A stretch of DNA of 64,000 nucleotides from assembly GCA_003248075.1 (NCBI GenBank), contig QJYK01000128.1, positions 47,488 through 111,487 on the forward strand, read 5' to 3'. A model generated the notes under the pieces. The model was given only the letters and a program-made list of their open reading frames with translations. It had not been told where the DNA came from and made no database searches. Below, piece after piece: positions 1 through 8,718 of the stretch. Each line of letters starts with the position of its first letter. The first letter of the stretch is position 1. The position numbers and the translations under genes were made by a program. This stretch comes from Gemmatimonadota bacterium (GTDB taxonomy: Bacteria; Gemmatimonadota; Gemmatimonadetes; Longimicrobiales; Gaopeijiaceae).

Positions 1-1
1 G

Positions 2-1360
2 CTCCGCTTCCGAGCCACGAAGGTCGGCGCCGAAACCGCCCTGGCGCAGATCATCCGCATGGTCCAGCAGGCACAGGGGAGCCGTGCCCCCATCCAGCGA
101 CTGGCGGACCGGATCGCCGCATGGTTCGTCCCGGCGGTCATCGGGATCGCGCTGGCGACGTTCCTGATCTGGTGGCTCCTCGTGGGTGCAGGCTTCACGG
201 CCGCGCTGATCCGCCTGGTCGCGGTCCTGGTGATCGCTTGCCCGTGTGCCCTCGGTCTCGCGACGCCGACGGCGGTCATGGTCGGCACCGGCCGCGGCGC
301 GGGTCTGGGGATCCTGTTCCGGAGCTCGGCGGCCCTCGAGACCGCGCACCGGCTCGACGCAATCGTTCTGGACAAGACCGGGACCATCACGCGGGGCGAG
401 CCGACTGTGCTCGAGGTCGAGGTTGCCGACCCCGCGGGATCGGCGGAGGAGTTGATCCGTCTCGCCGCCTCGGCGGAGCGTCGCAGCGAGCATCCCGTGG
501 GTGCGGCGGTGCTGCGGGAGGCGGCGCGGCGAGGTATCGCTACGAGCGACCCCGAGTCCTTCAGGGCGGAGCCGGGGCGGGGGGTGGCGGCGCGGGTGGC
601 CGGCAGGGAGATCCTGGTGGGGACCCGGACGTTGATGGAGGATCGAGGCGTCGAGACGACTGGCCTCGAGAACACGTCGTCACGGTACGAGCGCGCGGCG
701 ACCACGACGCTGTGGGTCGCGGTCGATGGACGGGTCATGGGGCTCCTGGGGGTCGCCGACGCGGTAAAGGAGGGATCGCCGGAGGCGGTGTCGGAGCTGC
801 GATCCCTGGGTCTGGACGTCGTGATGCTCACCGGGGACAACGAGGCCACCGCGAGGGCCATCGGTGCGGAGGTGGGGATCGAGGACGTGCGGGCCGACGT
901 GCTTCCCGACCGCAAGGCGGACGTGGTCACGGCCCTGCGTGCCTCCGGCGCAAGGGTCGCCATGGTCGGAGATGGCATCAACGACGCACCCGCCCTTGCC
1001 AGCGCCGACGTCGGCATCGCCATCGGGACCGGCGCCGACGTCGCCATGGAGGCGGCCGACGTCACCTTGATGCGCGGCGACCTGCGCTCGGTCCCGCAGG
1101 CGCTGGCCCTGTCCTCGGCCACGATGAGGACGATCAAACAGAACCTGTTCTGGGCCTTCTTCTACAACGTCGTCCTCATTCCCGTGGCCGCGGGTGCGCT
1201 GTATCCTGTGACAGGGCTTCCGATGATGCTGCGCTCGCTGCATCCGGTGCTCGCCGCGATGGCGATGGCGTTCAGCTCGGTGAGCGTGGTCGGGAACAGC
1301 CTGCGTCTCCGGTCGGCCCGGATCCCTGGCCTGGAAACCCGGGGCCCGGACGGCCCGTAG
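2..1360 (+). CDS. copA: Heavy-metal (copper-type) P1B ATPase, 3' part
   Basis: Copper-exporting P-type ATPase of the inner membrane, cut by the window start; the reading frame is already open at base 2 and reads through typical CopA linker sequence before the first internal ATG at 59. Visible from that ATG: the transmembrane metal-binding CPC motif in IACPCALGLATPTA (residues 61-63), the phosphorylation motif DKTGT (105-109), the ATP-binding TGDN, the hinge GDGINDAPAL and two C-terminal membrane helices. The CPC motif and family resemblance point to Cu(I)/Ag(I) export; other soft metals are not excluded. The N-terminal metal-binding domains lie outside the window. A short ORF and a terminator-like hairpin follow downstream. 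Confidence 0.93.
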   Translation, partial: LRFRATKVGAETALAQIIRMVQQAQGSRAPIQRLADRIAAWFVPAVIGIALATFLIWWLLVGAGFTAALIRLVAVLVIACPCALGLATPTAVMVGTGRGAGLGILFRSSAALETAHRLDAIVLDKTGTITRGEPTVLEVEVADPAGSAEELIRLAASAERRSEHPVGAAVLREAARRGIATSDPESFRAEPGRGVAARVAGREILVGTRTLMEDRGVETTGLENTSSRYERAATTTLWVAVDGRVMGLLGVADAVKEGSPEAVSELRSLGLDVVMLTGDNEATARAIGAEVGIEDVRADVLPDRKADVVTALRASGARVAMVGDGINDAPALASADVGIAIGTGADVAMEAADVTLMRGDLRSVPQALALSSATMRTIKQNLFWAFFYNVVLIPVAAGALYPVTGLPMMLRSLHPVLAAMAMAFSSVSVVGNSLRLRSARIPGLETRGPDGP

Positions 1361-1409
1361 AGGGGAGAGCTCCCGGAGACACCGGGATCCACGAAACCAA
1401 GGGGTTCGC

Positions 1410-1472
1410 GTGATCACGATCTTGAAGCGCCTGGTTCGACTCGTCCTGAGCTGGATCCTCGGTAAGATCTGA
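1410..1472 (+). CDS. Possible 20-residue cationic amphipathic peptide
   Basis: Tiny GTG-initiated ORF 49 bases after the ATPase stop. A Shine-Dalgarno-like AAGGGG sits about 5 bases before the GTG. The predicted peptide, MITILKRLVRLVLSWILGKI, is mostly Leu/Ile/Val with three Lys and two Arg and would form an amphipathic helix or a short membrane peptide. A hairpin followed by five T residues lies about 40 bases beyond its stop, so it could be the last gene of the ATPase transcript. I recognise no family and chance is a real alternative at this length. Confidence 0.3.
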   Translation: MITILKRLVRLVLSWILGKI

Positions 1473-1513
1473 GGTCCCTCGAAAGAGCCGAGAGCGAACC
1501 GCCCGGCCTCGCT

Positions 1514-1552
1514 GGGCGTCCCGCGGCGTGACGCCCGAGGAGCCCACTTTTT
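1514..1552 (+). terminator. Terminator-like hairpin with late T-run
   Basis: Perfect 7-bp stem GGGCGTC/GACGCCC (1514-1520 and 1530-1536), then a run of five T at 1548-1552. An alternative longer stem TGGGC/GCCCA ends right before the T-run. It lies downstream of the P-type ATPase and the small ORF on the same strand. Confidence 0.4.
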
Positions 1553-1597
1553 CATTCGACGCTTCCGTGACCGTCGCTCGGCGTTCCCTCGGTCGCC

Positions 1598-1624
1598 CGC
1601 GGTCGGAGTGAGCGTCCGACCGCG
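1598..1624. promoter_or_regulatory. Perfect 10-7-10 inverted repeat upstream of amidohydrolase
   Basis: CGCGGTCGGA (1598-1607), 7-base spacer, TCCGACCGCG (1615-1624). No T-run follows, so a terminator is less likely than an operator or mRNA hairpin. It is about 135 bases upstream of the amidohydrolase start. The rest of 1553-1757 shows no gene or recognisable promoter. Confidence 0.35.
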
Positions 1625-1757
1625 CCTCCAATTGAATACGGCCCCGCACCGGATTTCCGCGGCGGGGGTGGCCCCGCAGCCAGGCGGAGGCGATTGTAAC
1701 CCCCCTCCGCTCCGCCCGGGGCGGGCGACGCCGAGCCACCGCCGCACCGAGGTCACG

Positions 1758-3464
1758 ATGTTCCCCCGTCTCCGTTACGCCATTCGCGTCATCCTCCTCG
1801 CCGGAATCGCCACGCAGGTCGCGTGCGCGGGCGAGCCGCCTCAACCGGCGGACCTGGTGCTCCTCGGCGGCAACGTCGTCACGGCCGACGATGCGGTACC
1901 CGACGGTCAGGCGTTGGCGGCTCGCGACGGGCGCATCGTCGCCGTGGGCCCGGACGCCGAGATCCGCCGGTATGTGGGGGACGGGACGCGCGTGGTGGAG
2001 CTCGAGGGTCGGACCGCCATCCCGGGCTTCATCGAGGGACACGGGCACTACACGGGTGTCGGGAGATCCACGCTCCAGCTCGACCTCATGGACGTGGCGA
2101 ACTGGGACGAGGTGGTGCAGATGGTGGCGGCCGCAGTGGCCGAGGCCCAGCCGGGCGAGCTCATCACGGGGAGGGGCTGGCACCAGGAGAAGTGGGACCG
2201 ACGGCCCGAGCCGAACGTCGACGGGCTTCCCTTCCACCAGAGCCTGTCGGCCGTATCTCCGGACAACCCGGTCATCCTGACCCACGCCAGCGGTCATGCG
2301 ACCTACGCGAACGCCAAGGCCATGGAGCTGTCCCGGATCAGCCCCGCGACGCAGGACCCCGCCGGCGGAGAGATCGTGCGCGACGCGTCGGGCAATCCCA
2401 TCGGAGCGTTCCGTGAGACCGCATCCGGGCTTCTGGGGCCGGCCCAGCGGGCGGCGACGCCCGTGGATCCCCGTCGCGTCGTGTTGCTCGCCCAGGAGGA
2501 GGCCTTCTCCAAGGGGATCACCTCGTTCCAGGACGCGGGCTCGGGATTCGCCACGGTCGATCTGCTCAAGGAGATGGTCGACGACGGCAGCCTCAAGATC
2601 CGGATGTGGGTCATGCTGCGCGTATCCAACGAGGAGCTGGCCGAGAAGATGGACGCGTACCGCATGATCGGGTACGGAGGAGATCGGCTGACGGTCCGGG
2701 CGATCAAGCGGTCGATCGACGGGGCCCTCGGATCCCACGGTGCCTGGCTGCTGGAGCCGTACGACGACCTTCCTTCGAGCACGGGGCTGAACACGACGCC
2801 GGTCGACGAGATCGTCGAGACCGCCCGCCTCGCCGAGGAGCACGGCTTCCAGCTGTGCGTCCATGCCATCGGCGACCGCGCGAACCGCGAGACACTGGAC
2901 ATCTTCGAGCACGCGTTCCCCGACGCGGCCAGCCTACGGGCCGCGCGCTGGCGGGTCGAGCATGCCCAGCACCTGAACGCGGCCGACATCCCGCGCTTCG
3001 GGCAACTCGGGGTGATCGCCTCGATGCAGGGTGTACACGCGACGTCGGACGGCCCGTGGGTCGAGCCGAAGCTGGGCGCGGGCCGGGCCGAGGAGGGCGC
3101 CTATGTCTGGCAGAAGCTCATGACGAGCGGTGCCCTGATCATGAACGGGACGGACGCTCCGGTGGAGGACGTCGACCCGCTCGCGAGCTGGTACGCCTCG
3201 GTGTCGCGCATGATGTCGAACGGAGAACGCTTCTATCCTGCGCAGCGCATGAGCCGGATGGAGGCATTGCGCGCCTATACCACCAACGCCGCCTATGGCG
3301 CTTTCGAAGAGGAGCTGAAGGGCACGCTGACCCCCGGGAAGCTCGCCGATGTCACGGTCCTGTCGCAGGACATCATGACCATCCCGGAGGAGCGCATTCC
3401 GGACACGCGCGTCGAGATGACGATCGTCGGCGGGGAGATCGTGTACGAGGCCGGAGGTAACTGA
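1758..3464 (+). CDS. Exported YtcJ-like amidohydrolase (amidohydrolase family 3)
   Basis: Metal-dependent hydrolase of 568 residues. The frame is open further upstream, but ATG 1758 starts an export signal (basic residues, then a hydrophobic stretch ending near VAC at residues 21-23, a poor lipobox) and has a GAGG ribosome site nearby. After a short N-terminal beta domain come the metal motif HGH (H95, H97), later HAIGDR and RVEHAQH histidines, and a late NGTDAP aspartate motif, all typical of the YtcJ/N-substituted formamide deformylase-like branch. The substrate cannot be read from sequence. The next gene, a DinB protein, starts one base after the stop, so the two are probably co-transcribed. 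Confidence 0.88.
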   Translation: MFPRLRYAIRVILLAGIATQVACAGEPPQPADLVLLGGNVVTADDAVPDGQALAARDGRIVAVGPDAEIRRYVGDGTRVVELEGRTAIPGFIEGHGHYTGVGRSTLQLDLMDVANWDEVVQMVAAAVAEAQPGELITGRGWHQEKWDRRPEPNVDGLPFHQSLSAVSPDNPVILTHASGHATYANAKAMELSRISPATQDPAGGEIVRDASGNPIGAFRETASGLLGPAQRAATPVDPRRVVLLAQEEAFSKGITSFQDAGSGFATVDLLKEMVDDGSLKIRMWVMLRVSNEELAEKMDAYRMIGYGGDRLTVRAIKRSIDGALGSHGAWLLEPYDDLPSSTGLNTTPVDEIVETARLAEEHGFQLCVHAIGDRANRETLDIFEHAFPDAASLRAARWRVEHAQHLNAADIPRFGQLGVIASMQGVHATSDGPWVEPKLGAGRAEEGAYVWQKLMTSGALIMNGTDAPVEDVDPLASWYASVSRMMSNGERFYPAQRMSRMEALRAYTTNAAYGAFEEELKGTLTPGKLADVTVLSQDIMTIPEERIPDTRVEMTIVGGEIVYEAGGN

Positions 3465-3465
3465 G

Positions 3466-3987
3466 GTGTCGACACCGACGACGATCCTCGAAGAGGCTCT
3501 CGAGGCCTGGACCTATGCCCGCGAGGGCTTGATCGCGGAGCTGGAGGGAATCCCGGACGCTCGATGGGACGAGCGGCCGCATCCACACTCTCGCAGCGTG
3601 GCGGAATTGGCGAGGCATGTGCTGGAATCGGGTCTCATGATGGTGGGCGAGCTGACCGACCCGGACGGCGACTTCCGGCGCGCCAGCCCCGAGGAGATCG
3701 TGCGGTCCCACGCCGGCGCACTGCCCGAGTCCGCGTCTCCGGGGGAGTGGAAGGCGCGGCTGCGCGAACAGCTGGACGAAGGCGTGCGCGCTTTCCGCGA
3801 CGTCGGCGAGGTGGCGATGCTCCAGGCGATCCGCCGCTTCGACGGGCTCCCTGGAACCCGTCTGGCCTGGATGCACCACGGGATCGCCCACGAGGAGTAC
3901 CACCGTGGCCAGGTCGCGCTCCTGGCCCGCATCATGGGTCTCATCCCGGCGCTCACCCGCTTGATCCACGGCGACGCCGCCGTCTGA
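3466..3987 (+). CDS. DinB-family protein
   Basis: Protein of 173 residues with a GTG start one base after the amidohydrolase stop, indicating translational coupling. It matches the DinB/YfiT four-helix metal-binding fold: a first-helix region with ELARHVLESG and a C-terminal HGIAHEEYHRGQVALLARIMG, which supply the expected histidines for a metal site. Members include damage-inducible proteins and thiol-dependent transferases; no specific reaction can be assigned. A second DinB protein of different sequence is at 32199-32687. Confidence 0.85.
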   Translation: MSTPTTILEEALEAWTYAREGLIAELEGIPDARWDERPHPHSRSVAELARHVLESGLMMVGELTDPDGDFRRASPEEIVRSHAGALPESASPGEWKARLREQLDEGVRAFRDVGEVAMLQAIRRFDGLPGTRLAWMHHGIAHEEYHRGQVALLARIMGLIPALTRLIHGDAAV

Positions 3988-4003
3988 AACGACGAGAGGA
4001 ACC

Positions 4004-4573
4004 ATGGACGCGGACGAGGGAGCCGGCGCCGAAGGCGTGCCACCGTTCGGGGGGATGTCGCCGATCTCGGACATCCAGGCGGTCGTCGACAGCGCCAAGG
4101 CCAGGGGAGGGCTCGAGGCCCTCGAGAAGTACATCCGACGACGACTGCCGGAGGCGGAGGAAGCCGAGGTCAGGGAGGCGGCGGAGGTGGCGTTGGAGAT
4201 CATGGAGTCGGTGCCGGTGCTTCTCGCGCGGGCGCGGCAGGCGGCGGCGGAGCGACGCATGACGTCTGTGGTTGGGCCCCTCCTGGATCACGCCGAACGG
4301 TACTTCCTGCAGCCCATGGATCTGATCCCCGAGATGACGCAGGGACTCGCAGGGCTGTTGGACGACTGCTACCTGTTCATCCGGATCATCCAGCACCTCG
4401 AGAAGGGCCCGGAGCCGTTCCTGGATTGGGATCTGGTGCACCCCGCCCAGTTTCTGCGCAAGCTGATGGGCGAGGACATCGCGCGCCGCCTGGACCTCAT
4501 TGCCATGGAAGCGATGCAGCAGGTATCCGAGCAGCTCAAGGAGCTCTGGTCCCGCATGTCCCACGACGCCTGA
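4004..4573 (+). CDS. DUF1232 (YkvA-like) domain protein
   Basis: 189 residues. The central stretch from YFLQPMDLIPEM to GLLDDCYLF matches the DUF1232/YkvA signature (PlDLIPD...GyLDD), a short domain of unknown function found in small, often membrane-associated proteins. Around it are charged, probably helical regions (about residues 25-85 and 150-189). There is no signal peptide. It starts 16 bases after the DinB gene on the same strand and likely ends that operon. Function unknown. Confidence 0.65.
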   Translation: MDADEGAGAEGVPPFGGMSPISDIQAVVDSAKARGGLEALEKYIRRRLPEAEEAEVREAAEVALEIMESVPVLLARARQAAAERRMTSVVGPLLDHAERYFLQPMDLIPEMTQGLAGLLDDCYLFIRIIQHLEKGPEPFLDWDLVHPAQFLRKLMGEDIARRLDLIAMEAMQQVSEQLKELWSRMSHDA

Positions 4574-4608
4574 TCCGCCGAGGGTGCCGGCCCCGGCCGG
4601 CTCGTCGG

Positions 4609-7311
4609 TCAGCCCGTCCCCGGCTGCCGTGTCGGATCCTCCTCGCGGTCGGGCGCACTCCAGAACCCCGCCGTGCCTCGCGCCCCCTCGGCCACCCGGC
4701 CATGGTACAGCAACGCGTTGAAGAGCACCCGGAAGGTGCCCCAGGGCTGACCCCGCCACTGCGGCCGAAAGCCCAGAAGCACGACATGCCCCGCGCCGAC
4801 CCGCACGTCCACCGCGGCCGCGAGCCCCTGGATGTGCTCCTCTCCGAGAAGGTACCCGCTCAGCAGTGGCGAGCCCTCCGCCGCGTACGCGCCGATCACG
4901 GTGCCCTCGAAGCCCTCGGACGGCAGAAACACCGGACTGTCGTCGAAGAAGATCGCCGCTCGATCCGGCATCCCGGACATCACCGGGTGAGCGACATCCG
5001 CGCGGATCTCCAGGATCGACCCGCTCGAGAAGAACGTGTCGCGCCTGAGGTCGCCCACGGCGTTCCGCACCGGGAGATGAAGCTCGGCGATACACAGGTC
5101 GCTCGCCTGGTTCATGCACACGAGCGTGCCCCCCGCGCGCACGAACGCCTCCAGTGACCGCACCCCGATCTCGCCGAGGCCTCCCTCGTAGCGGGACGGG
5201 ACCGAGCCCGGTGCGAAGCCGTCGAGAAGGGAGCCCGGCCGCTCGGACGGAAGCACGATGACGTCGTATCGGGATCGGAGCTCCCCGGCGCGGGCGTCCG
5301 CCGTGGAGAAGTTGGAGAAGGCGAAGCCGTATCGCTCCAGGAGCCAGCGCGTCCACCCCTCGTCCATGCTGGCGGTCCAGGGGCGGTACAGCCCGATGCG
5401 CGGACGCTCGAGCGCCGTCCCTCCGGTGGGTCCGCGCGCCGCCTGAAGCGCGAGACGGTCCGCGATCCCCCGGACGGTCGCGTCCGGAAGGCCGGTGACC
5501 ACGTATCGTCCTCCGGACACGGGAGACCAGGCCACCCGGGCGCCGCGCTCCCAGGCCTCGTTGATCCCGCGGAAGCTGTTGTTCTGGCCCGGATCGAGCA
5601 GAAGCGCCTCCCCCGATCCCGTTACCCGACCCTCGGGTGGCCCGATGGCCCTTGCCAGCGCCATGTCGTCGAAGCCCACACCGGGCACGGCGTCGAAGGG
5701 TGCGGCATCCGCCACGTCAGTGTCCCACGCGAGCGGCTCGGCCTCCAGGTCACGCATGGCCGTGCCTTCGGGGAGCGGCTCGGTCACCTCGACCACATGG
5801 ACGCCCATCTGATAGCCGAGGGTCCACCCGGCCGCATCGTACGGCTGCTCGGGCGGACCCTCCGGAAACTCGCGCAGGTCGGGGTAGGCCTGTGCCTCGA
5901 GGACCTGTCGCGCCAGCTCGGCGAACGGCTGATCCATCGGGACGACCCATGTGCCCGTCGGGTAGCCGACCCCCTGATGTACCAGCGGCCGGGTGAGCTG
6001 TCGAACGCGGATCCCGTTGTAGGCAATCCGTCGCAACAGCTCCACCGCCGCCACCGGGTCCCGCTGCGTTTGGGGAACGAGGTACGCATAGGGCGGGCCG
6101 GCTCGATAGCGCGCCACCACGTCCCTGCCGGACTGGTAGCGGTTGTACAGGAGGTCCTGCCTGTACTTTGCGGCCCAGTCCAGGACCGCGAGGGAAGCCA
6201 CGTGCATGTACTCCACCGCGTCCCCCAGCCGCCACCAGCCGCCGGTCCAGGGGCTGGGATACAGCGATTCGGCGCGCAGGTCGCGACGAGCGGGCGGGAA
6301 ATCGGAGAGGGTATAGAAGTGGGGTGTGGCGTACCGGTACAGCGCGGTCTCGGTCCAGAAGGCGGCCTGGTTCTGGAGCATGGGCAGGTAGTCGACGTAG
6401 CCCGGGTACCACGCGTCGAAGCCGGTACCCATGTGGGTCGCTCCGGGCAACCCGCGGGACTCGAGCATCTGGGCGATCGTCATCCCGATGGTGTTGACCG
6501 TACGGGACATGAGGGCTGGGACGCGAGACGCGATGGGCTCCGCGAAGGGAGGGAGCCAGATCCGCGTCGGAAAGGGCGAGCTCTGGTGGTGCACGTAGAT
6601 GATCTGGGGCGCGTAGGTCTGCCATGTGCGCGCCAGGACCCGCGACTCGAGCATGTTGAGCATGTAGGCATCGCGGTTGTTGTCGTGCCCCACGTACTTC
6701 TGGTACAGCCTCGGTAGGGGGGCCACCTCGTACGGTGTGCCAAGGTTCTCGCGATACCAGTCGGCCACGATCGTCTGGCCGTCGGGATTGAGCGATGGCC
6801 ACAGGACCAGAATCACCTCGTTCCGGATCGCCTCGATGCGCGGATCTTCGCTCGCGACCATTTCGTAGGCCAGCCCGATCGTGTGCTGCGCGCCCGCCAC
6901 CTCGGTCGCGTGCAGGCCGCCACTGATGTCGACGATGGCGCGGCCCTCACGCGCCAGGGCCCGCACCTCCTCGTCGGTCAGTCCCTCCGGATCCGCGAGG
7001 CGCCTCGCGATCTCCCGATGACGCTCGAAGGCGTCCAGGTTCGCGGGTGACGAGACGAGGGCGATCCACCAGTCCCTGCCGAACGAGGTCCGACCGACCT
7101 GGACGAGCCGCAGACGGTCGCTCGCCTGGTCGAGACGACGGAAGTATTCCATGGACTGCTCGTACGTGGCGAGCTCGAAGTCGGCGCCGGGCTCGAAGCC
7201 GAGCACCGAAGCAGGCGTCGGAATCGCCTGGGCGCCGGAGGGAGCCGCGTGGACGACGCTGAGCACGACGGCGGTGAGCGTCGCCGTCGCCGGGATTCTG
7301 TTCGAGTTCAC
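4609..7311 (-). CDS. Secreted M14 zinc carboxypeptidase-like peptidase
   Basis: 900-residue exported metallopeptidase with a GTG start followed by a Sec signal (hydrophobic to about residue 23, cleavage near SGAQA). The M14 zinc motif HxxE is in GGLHATEVAG (H134, E137), NPDGQ follows at about 175, and the third histidine is probably in IIYVHHQSS. The clade has Gln where classical carboxypeptidases have Arg after NPDG. The long C-terminal half resembles the glutamine-amidotransferase-like extension seen in such proteins. Likely role is trimming extracellular or periplasmic peptides. A second, more classical M14 enzyme is at 28212-30818. The ribosome site is weak. Confidence 0.85.
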   Translation of the reverse strand: MNSNRIPATATLTAVVLSVVHAAPSGAQAIPTPASVLGFEPGADFELATYEQSMEYFRRLDQASDRLRLVQVGRTSFGRDWWIALVSSPANLDAFERHREIARRLADPEGLTDEEVRALAREGRAIVDISGGLHATEVAGAQHTIGLAYEMVASEDPRIEAIRNEVILVLWPSLNPDGQTIVADWYRENLGTPYEVAPLPRLYQKYVGHDNNRDAYMLNMLESRVLARTWQTYAPQIIYVHHQSSPFPTRIWLPPFAEPIASRVPALMSRTVNTIGMTIAQMLESRGLPGATHMGTGFDAWYPGYVDYLPMLQNQAAFWTETALYRYATPHFYTLSDFPPARRDLRAESLYPSPWTGGWWRLGDAVEYMHVASLAVLDWAAKYRQDLLYNRYQSGRDVVARYRAGPPYAYLVPQTQRDPVAAVELLRRIAYNGIRVRQLTRPLVHQGVGYPTGTWVVPMDQPFAELARQVLEAQAYPDLREFPEGPPEQPYDAAGWTLGYQMGVHVVEVTEPLPEGTAMRDLEAEPLAWDTDVADAAPFDAVPGVGFDDMALARAIGPPEGRVTGSGEALLLDPGQNNSFRGINEAWERGARVAWSPVSGGRYVVTGLPDATVRGIADRLALQAARGPTGGTALERPRIGLYRPWTASMDEGWTRWLLERYGFAFSNFSTADARAGELRSRYDVIVLPSERPGSLLDGFAPGSVPSRYEGGLGEIGVRSLEAFVRAGGTLVCMNQASDLCIAELHLPVRNAVGDLRRDTFFSSGSILEIRADVAHPVMSGMPDRAAIFFDDSPVFLPSEGFEGTVIGAYAAEGSPLLSGYLLGEEHIQGLAAAVDVRVGAGHVVLLGFRPQWRGQPWGTFRVLFNALLYHGRVAEGARGTAGFWSAPDREEDPTRQPGTG

Positions 7312-7387
7312 GGAAAATGCGGACGCGGGGTCAAAGGGCGGAGCGAATATGGCCGCCCGGCGGAGCCCAGCGCTACTCGAAAGACCC

Positions 7388-8530
7388 TCAGATCATGCCC
7401 ATCGTCCTCATGCTGCGCAGCGCCTCCGCCCAGCGATCCATCTCCTCCGGGAGTCCGAAGGAGACGCGGTTCCAGGCCAGCATGGGCGGGAAGGGTCGCC
7501 CGACGCGGATCCCGGATTGGCGCATCCGCTCGATGTAGTTACCCAGATCCCCGTGGATCCGGTGCATCATGAAGTTCGTCTGAGTGGGCAGGTACTCGAG
7601 TCCGAGGCCATCCAGGGTCTGCTGCGCGATCTCCTTGGCCTCCGTGTTCACCGAGACGCTGCGCGCGACCAGCGCGTCGTCCTGAAGAGACGCGACGCCG
7701 GCCGCGCAGGCGAGCACGTTGGTGTTGTTCGCGCTGATGAAGTCCGAGAGGCGGCGCGCCGTGGCCGGATGCGCGATACCGTATCCGAGGCGCATTCCGG
7801 CCATGCCGAAGATCTTCGAGAAGGTGCGCACCACGATCACGTTCGGCTTCGACTCGATCCACTTGAGCGCCGACCAGTACGAGGGATCGTCGACGTACTC
7901 GTAGTACGCCTCGTCCATCAGGAAGCAGGTGGTTTCGGGCGCATCCGCGATCCACGCGTCGATGTCGGCCGACGGAGTGACCGTCCCGGTCGGGTTGTTG
8001 GGGTTGCAGAAGTACACCACGGCAGGCCGGCCCGCGGACTCTGCGACTTCCCGCATGCGGCCGATGTCGTGCGCCATGCCCGAGGTCAGGGGCACGCTGA
8101 CGAGATCGTAGGCGAACGGACGTTGGTAGCGCGGCACGTCTTCGAAGGTGGGTTCCGCGATGACCATCGTGGCCCGCGGGCCGCTGAACGCCTGGACGGC
8201 CATCTGGAGGACCTCGGTGGACCCTGCGCCCATGACGAGGTTGTCGACGTCCACTCCGACGTGCCCCGCGAGTGCCTCGACCAGGGGTCGCCGCCAGTCT
8301 CCGGGATAGCGGTTGGCGTCCACGAGGTGCTCCACGACCGCCTGGCGCGCCCCGTGTGCGAGGCCGAGCGGGTTCTCGTTCGAGCTGAGGCGCACCGTGC
8401 CATCGGCCAGCGTCTTGCCGATGCGCCACACCCCCGACCGCTCGAGCAGGGACGCGACGGCGCCGCTGCTTCCGGTGAGTCCTGCCAGGCCCGCGACCAT
8501 TCCCGAGCTCACGAATCCGCGGCGGTCCAT
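7388..8530 (-). CDS. Tat-exported HisC-like PLP aminotransferase
   Basis: 380-residue fold-type I aminotransferase of the histidinol-phosphate aminotransferase family. ATG 8530 has a strong AGGAGG ribosome site 4 bases upstream and begins MDRRGFVSSG, a twin-arginine leader followed by a hydrophobic stretch to about residue 28. The frame is open further upstream without supporting signals. Catalytic features are all present: NPNNPTG (176-182), D206 in MDEAYYEY, PLP lysine K239 in RTFSKIFG and R247. HisC proper is cytosolic, so the Tat leader suggests a different, periplasmic substrate. The gene lies downstream of nothing else on its strand and diverges from aminopeptidase P. Confidence 0.85.
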   Translation of the reverse strand: MDRRGFVSSGMVAGLAGLTGSSGAVASLLERSGVWRIGKTLADGTVRLSSNENPLGLAHGARQAVVEHLVDANRYPGDWRRPLVEALAGHVGVDVDNLVMGAGSTEVLQMAVQAFSGPRATMVIAEPTFEDVPRYQRPFAYDLVSVPLTSGMAHDIGRMREVAESAGRPAVVYFCNPNNPTGTVTPSADIDAWIADAPETTCFLMDEAYYEYVDDPSYWSALKWIESKPNVIVVRTFSKIFGMAGMRLGYGIAHPATARRLSDFISANNTNVLACAAGVASLQDDALVARSVSVNTEAKEIAQQTLDGLGLEYLPTQTNFMMHRIHGDLGNYIERMRQSGIRVGRPFPPMLAWNRVSFGLPEEMDRWAEALRSMRTMGMI

Positions 8531-8610
8531 CGGTCCTCCTGGGGCTGTGGGGCACGACGCGCGGGGAGCGTCCGCGCACCGCGACACAATCTGAGGGTCC
8601 GGGGGGCGGG

Positions 8611-8627
8611 ATCGAAAGGGTTTCGAT
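8611..8627. repeat. Perfect inverted repeat ATCGAAA-ggg-TTTCGAT
   Basis: A 7-bp perfect inverted repeat with a 3-base centre in the 188-base divergent region between the HisC-like gene and aminopeptidase P. Compatible with an operator for a dimeric regulator or a tight hairpin. Confidence 0.4.
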
Positions 8628-8643
8628 GGGTTAGCAGGTCGCG

Positions 8644-8659
8644 ACCCGTTAGGACGGGT
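8644..8659. repeat. Inverted repeat ACCCGT-TAGG-ACGGGT
   Basis: A second perfect inverted repeat (6-bp arms, 4-base spacer) 17 bases beyond the one at 8611, in the same divergent promoter region. Short enough to arise by chance. Confidence 0.3.
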
Positions 8660-8718
8660 TCGCCCGCGGTCGCTGCCTGCCACCGCGTCGAGAGCCTAGA
8701 CGCCTGAGACGAACCGCT

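Noticed and set aside
121..1413. Plus-strand frame overlapping the P-type ATPase
   Set aside because: Arg/Gly/Asp-rich shadow frame; the ATPase frame has every expected motif.
4609..7311. Loss of the M14 arginine (NPDGQ instead of NPDGR) as a defect
   Set aside because: Gln here appears to be a feature of a distinct M14 subgroup with VHHQSS and HDNNRD-type motifs, not a mutation in this gene.
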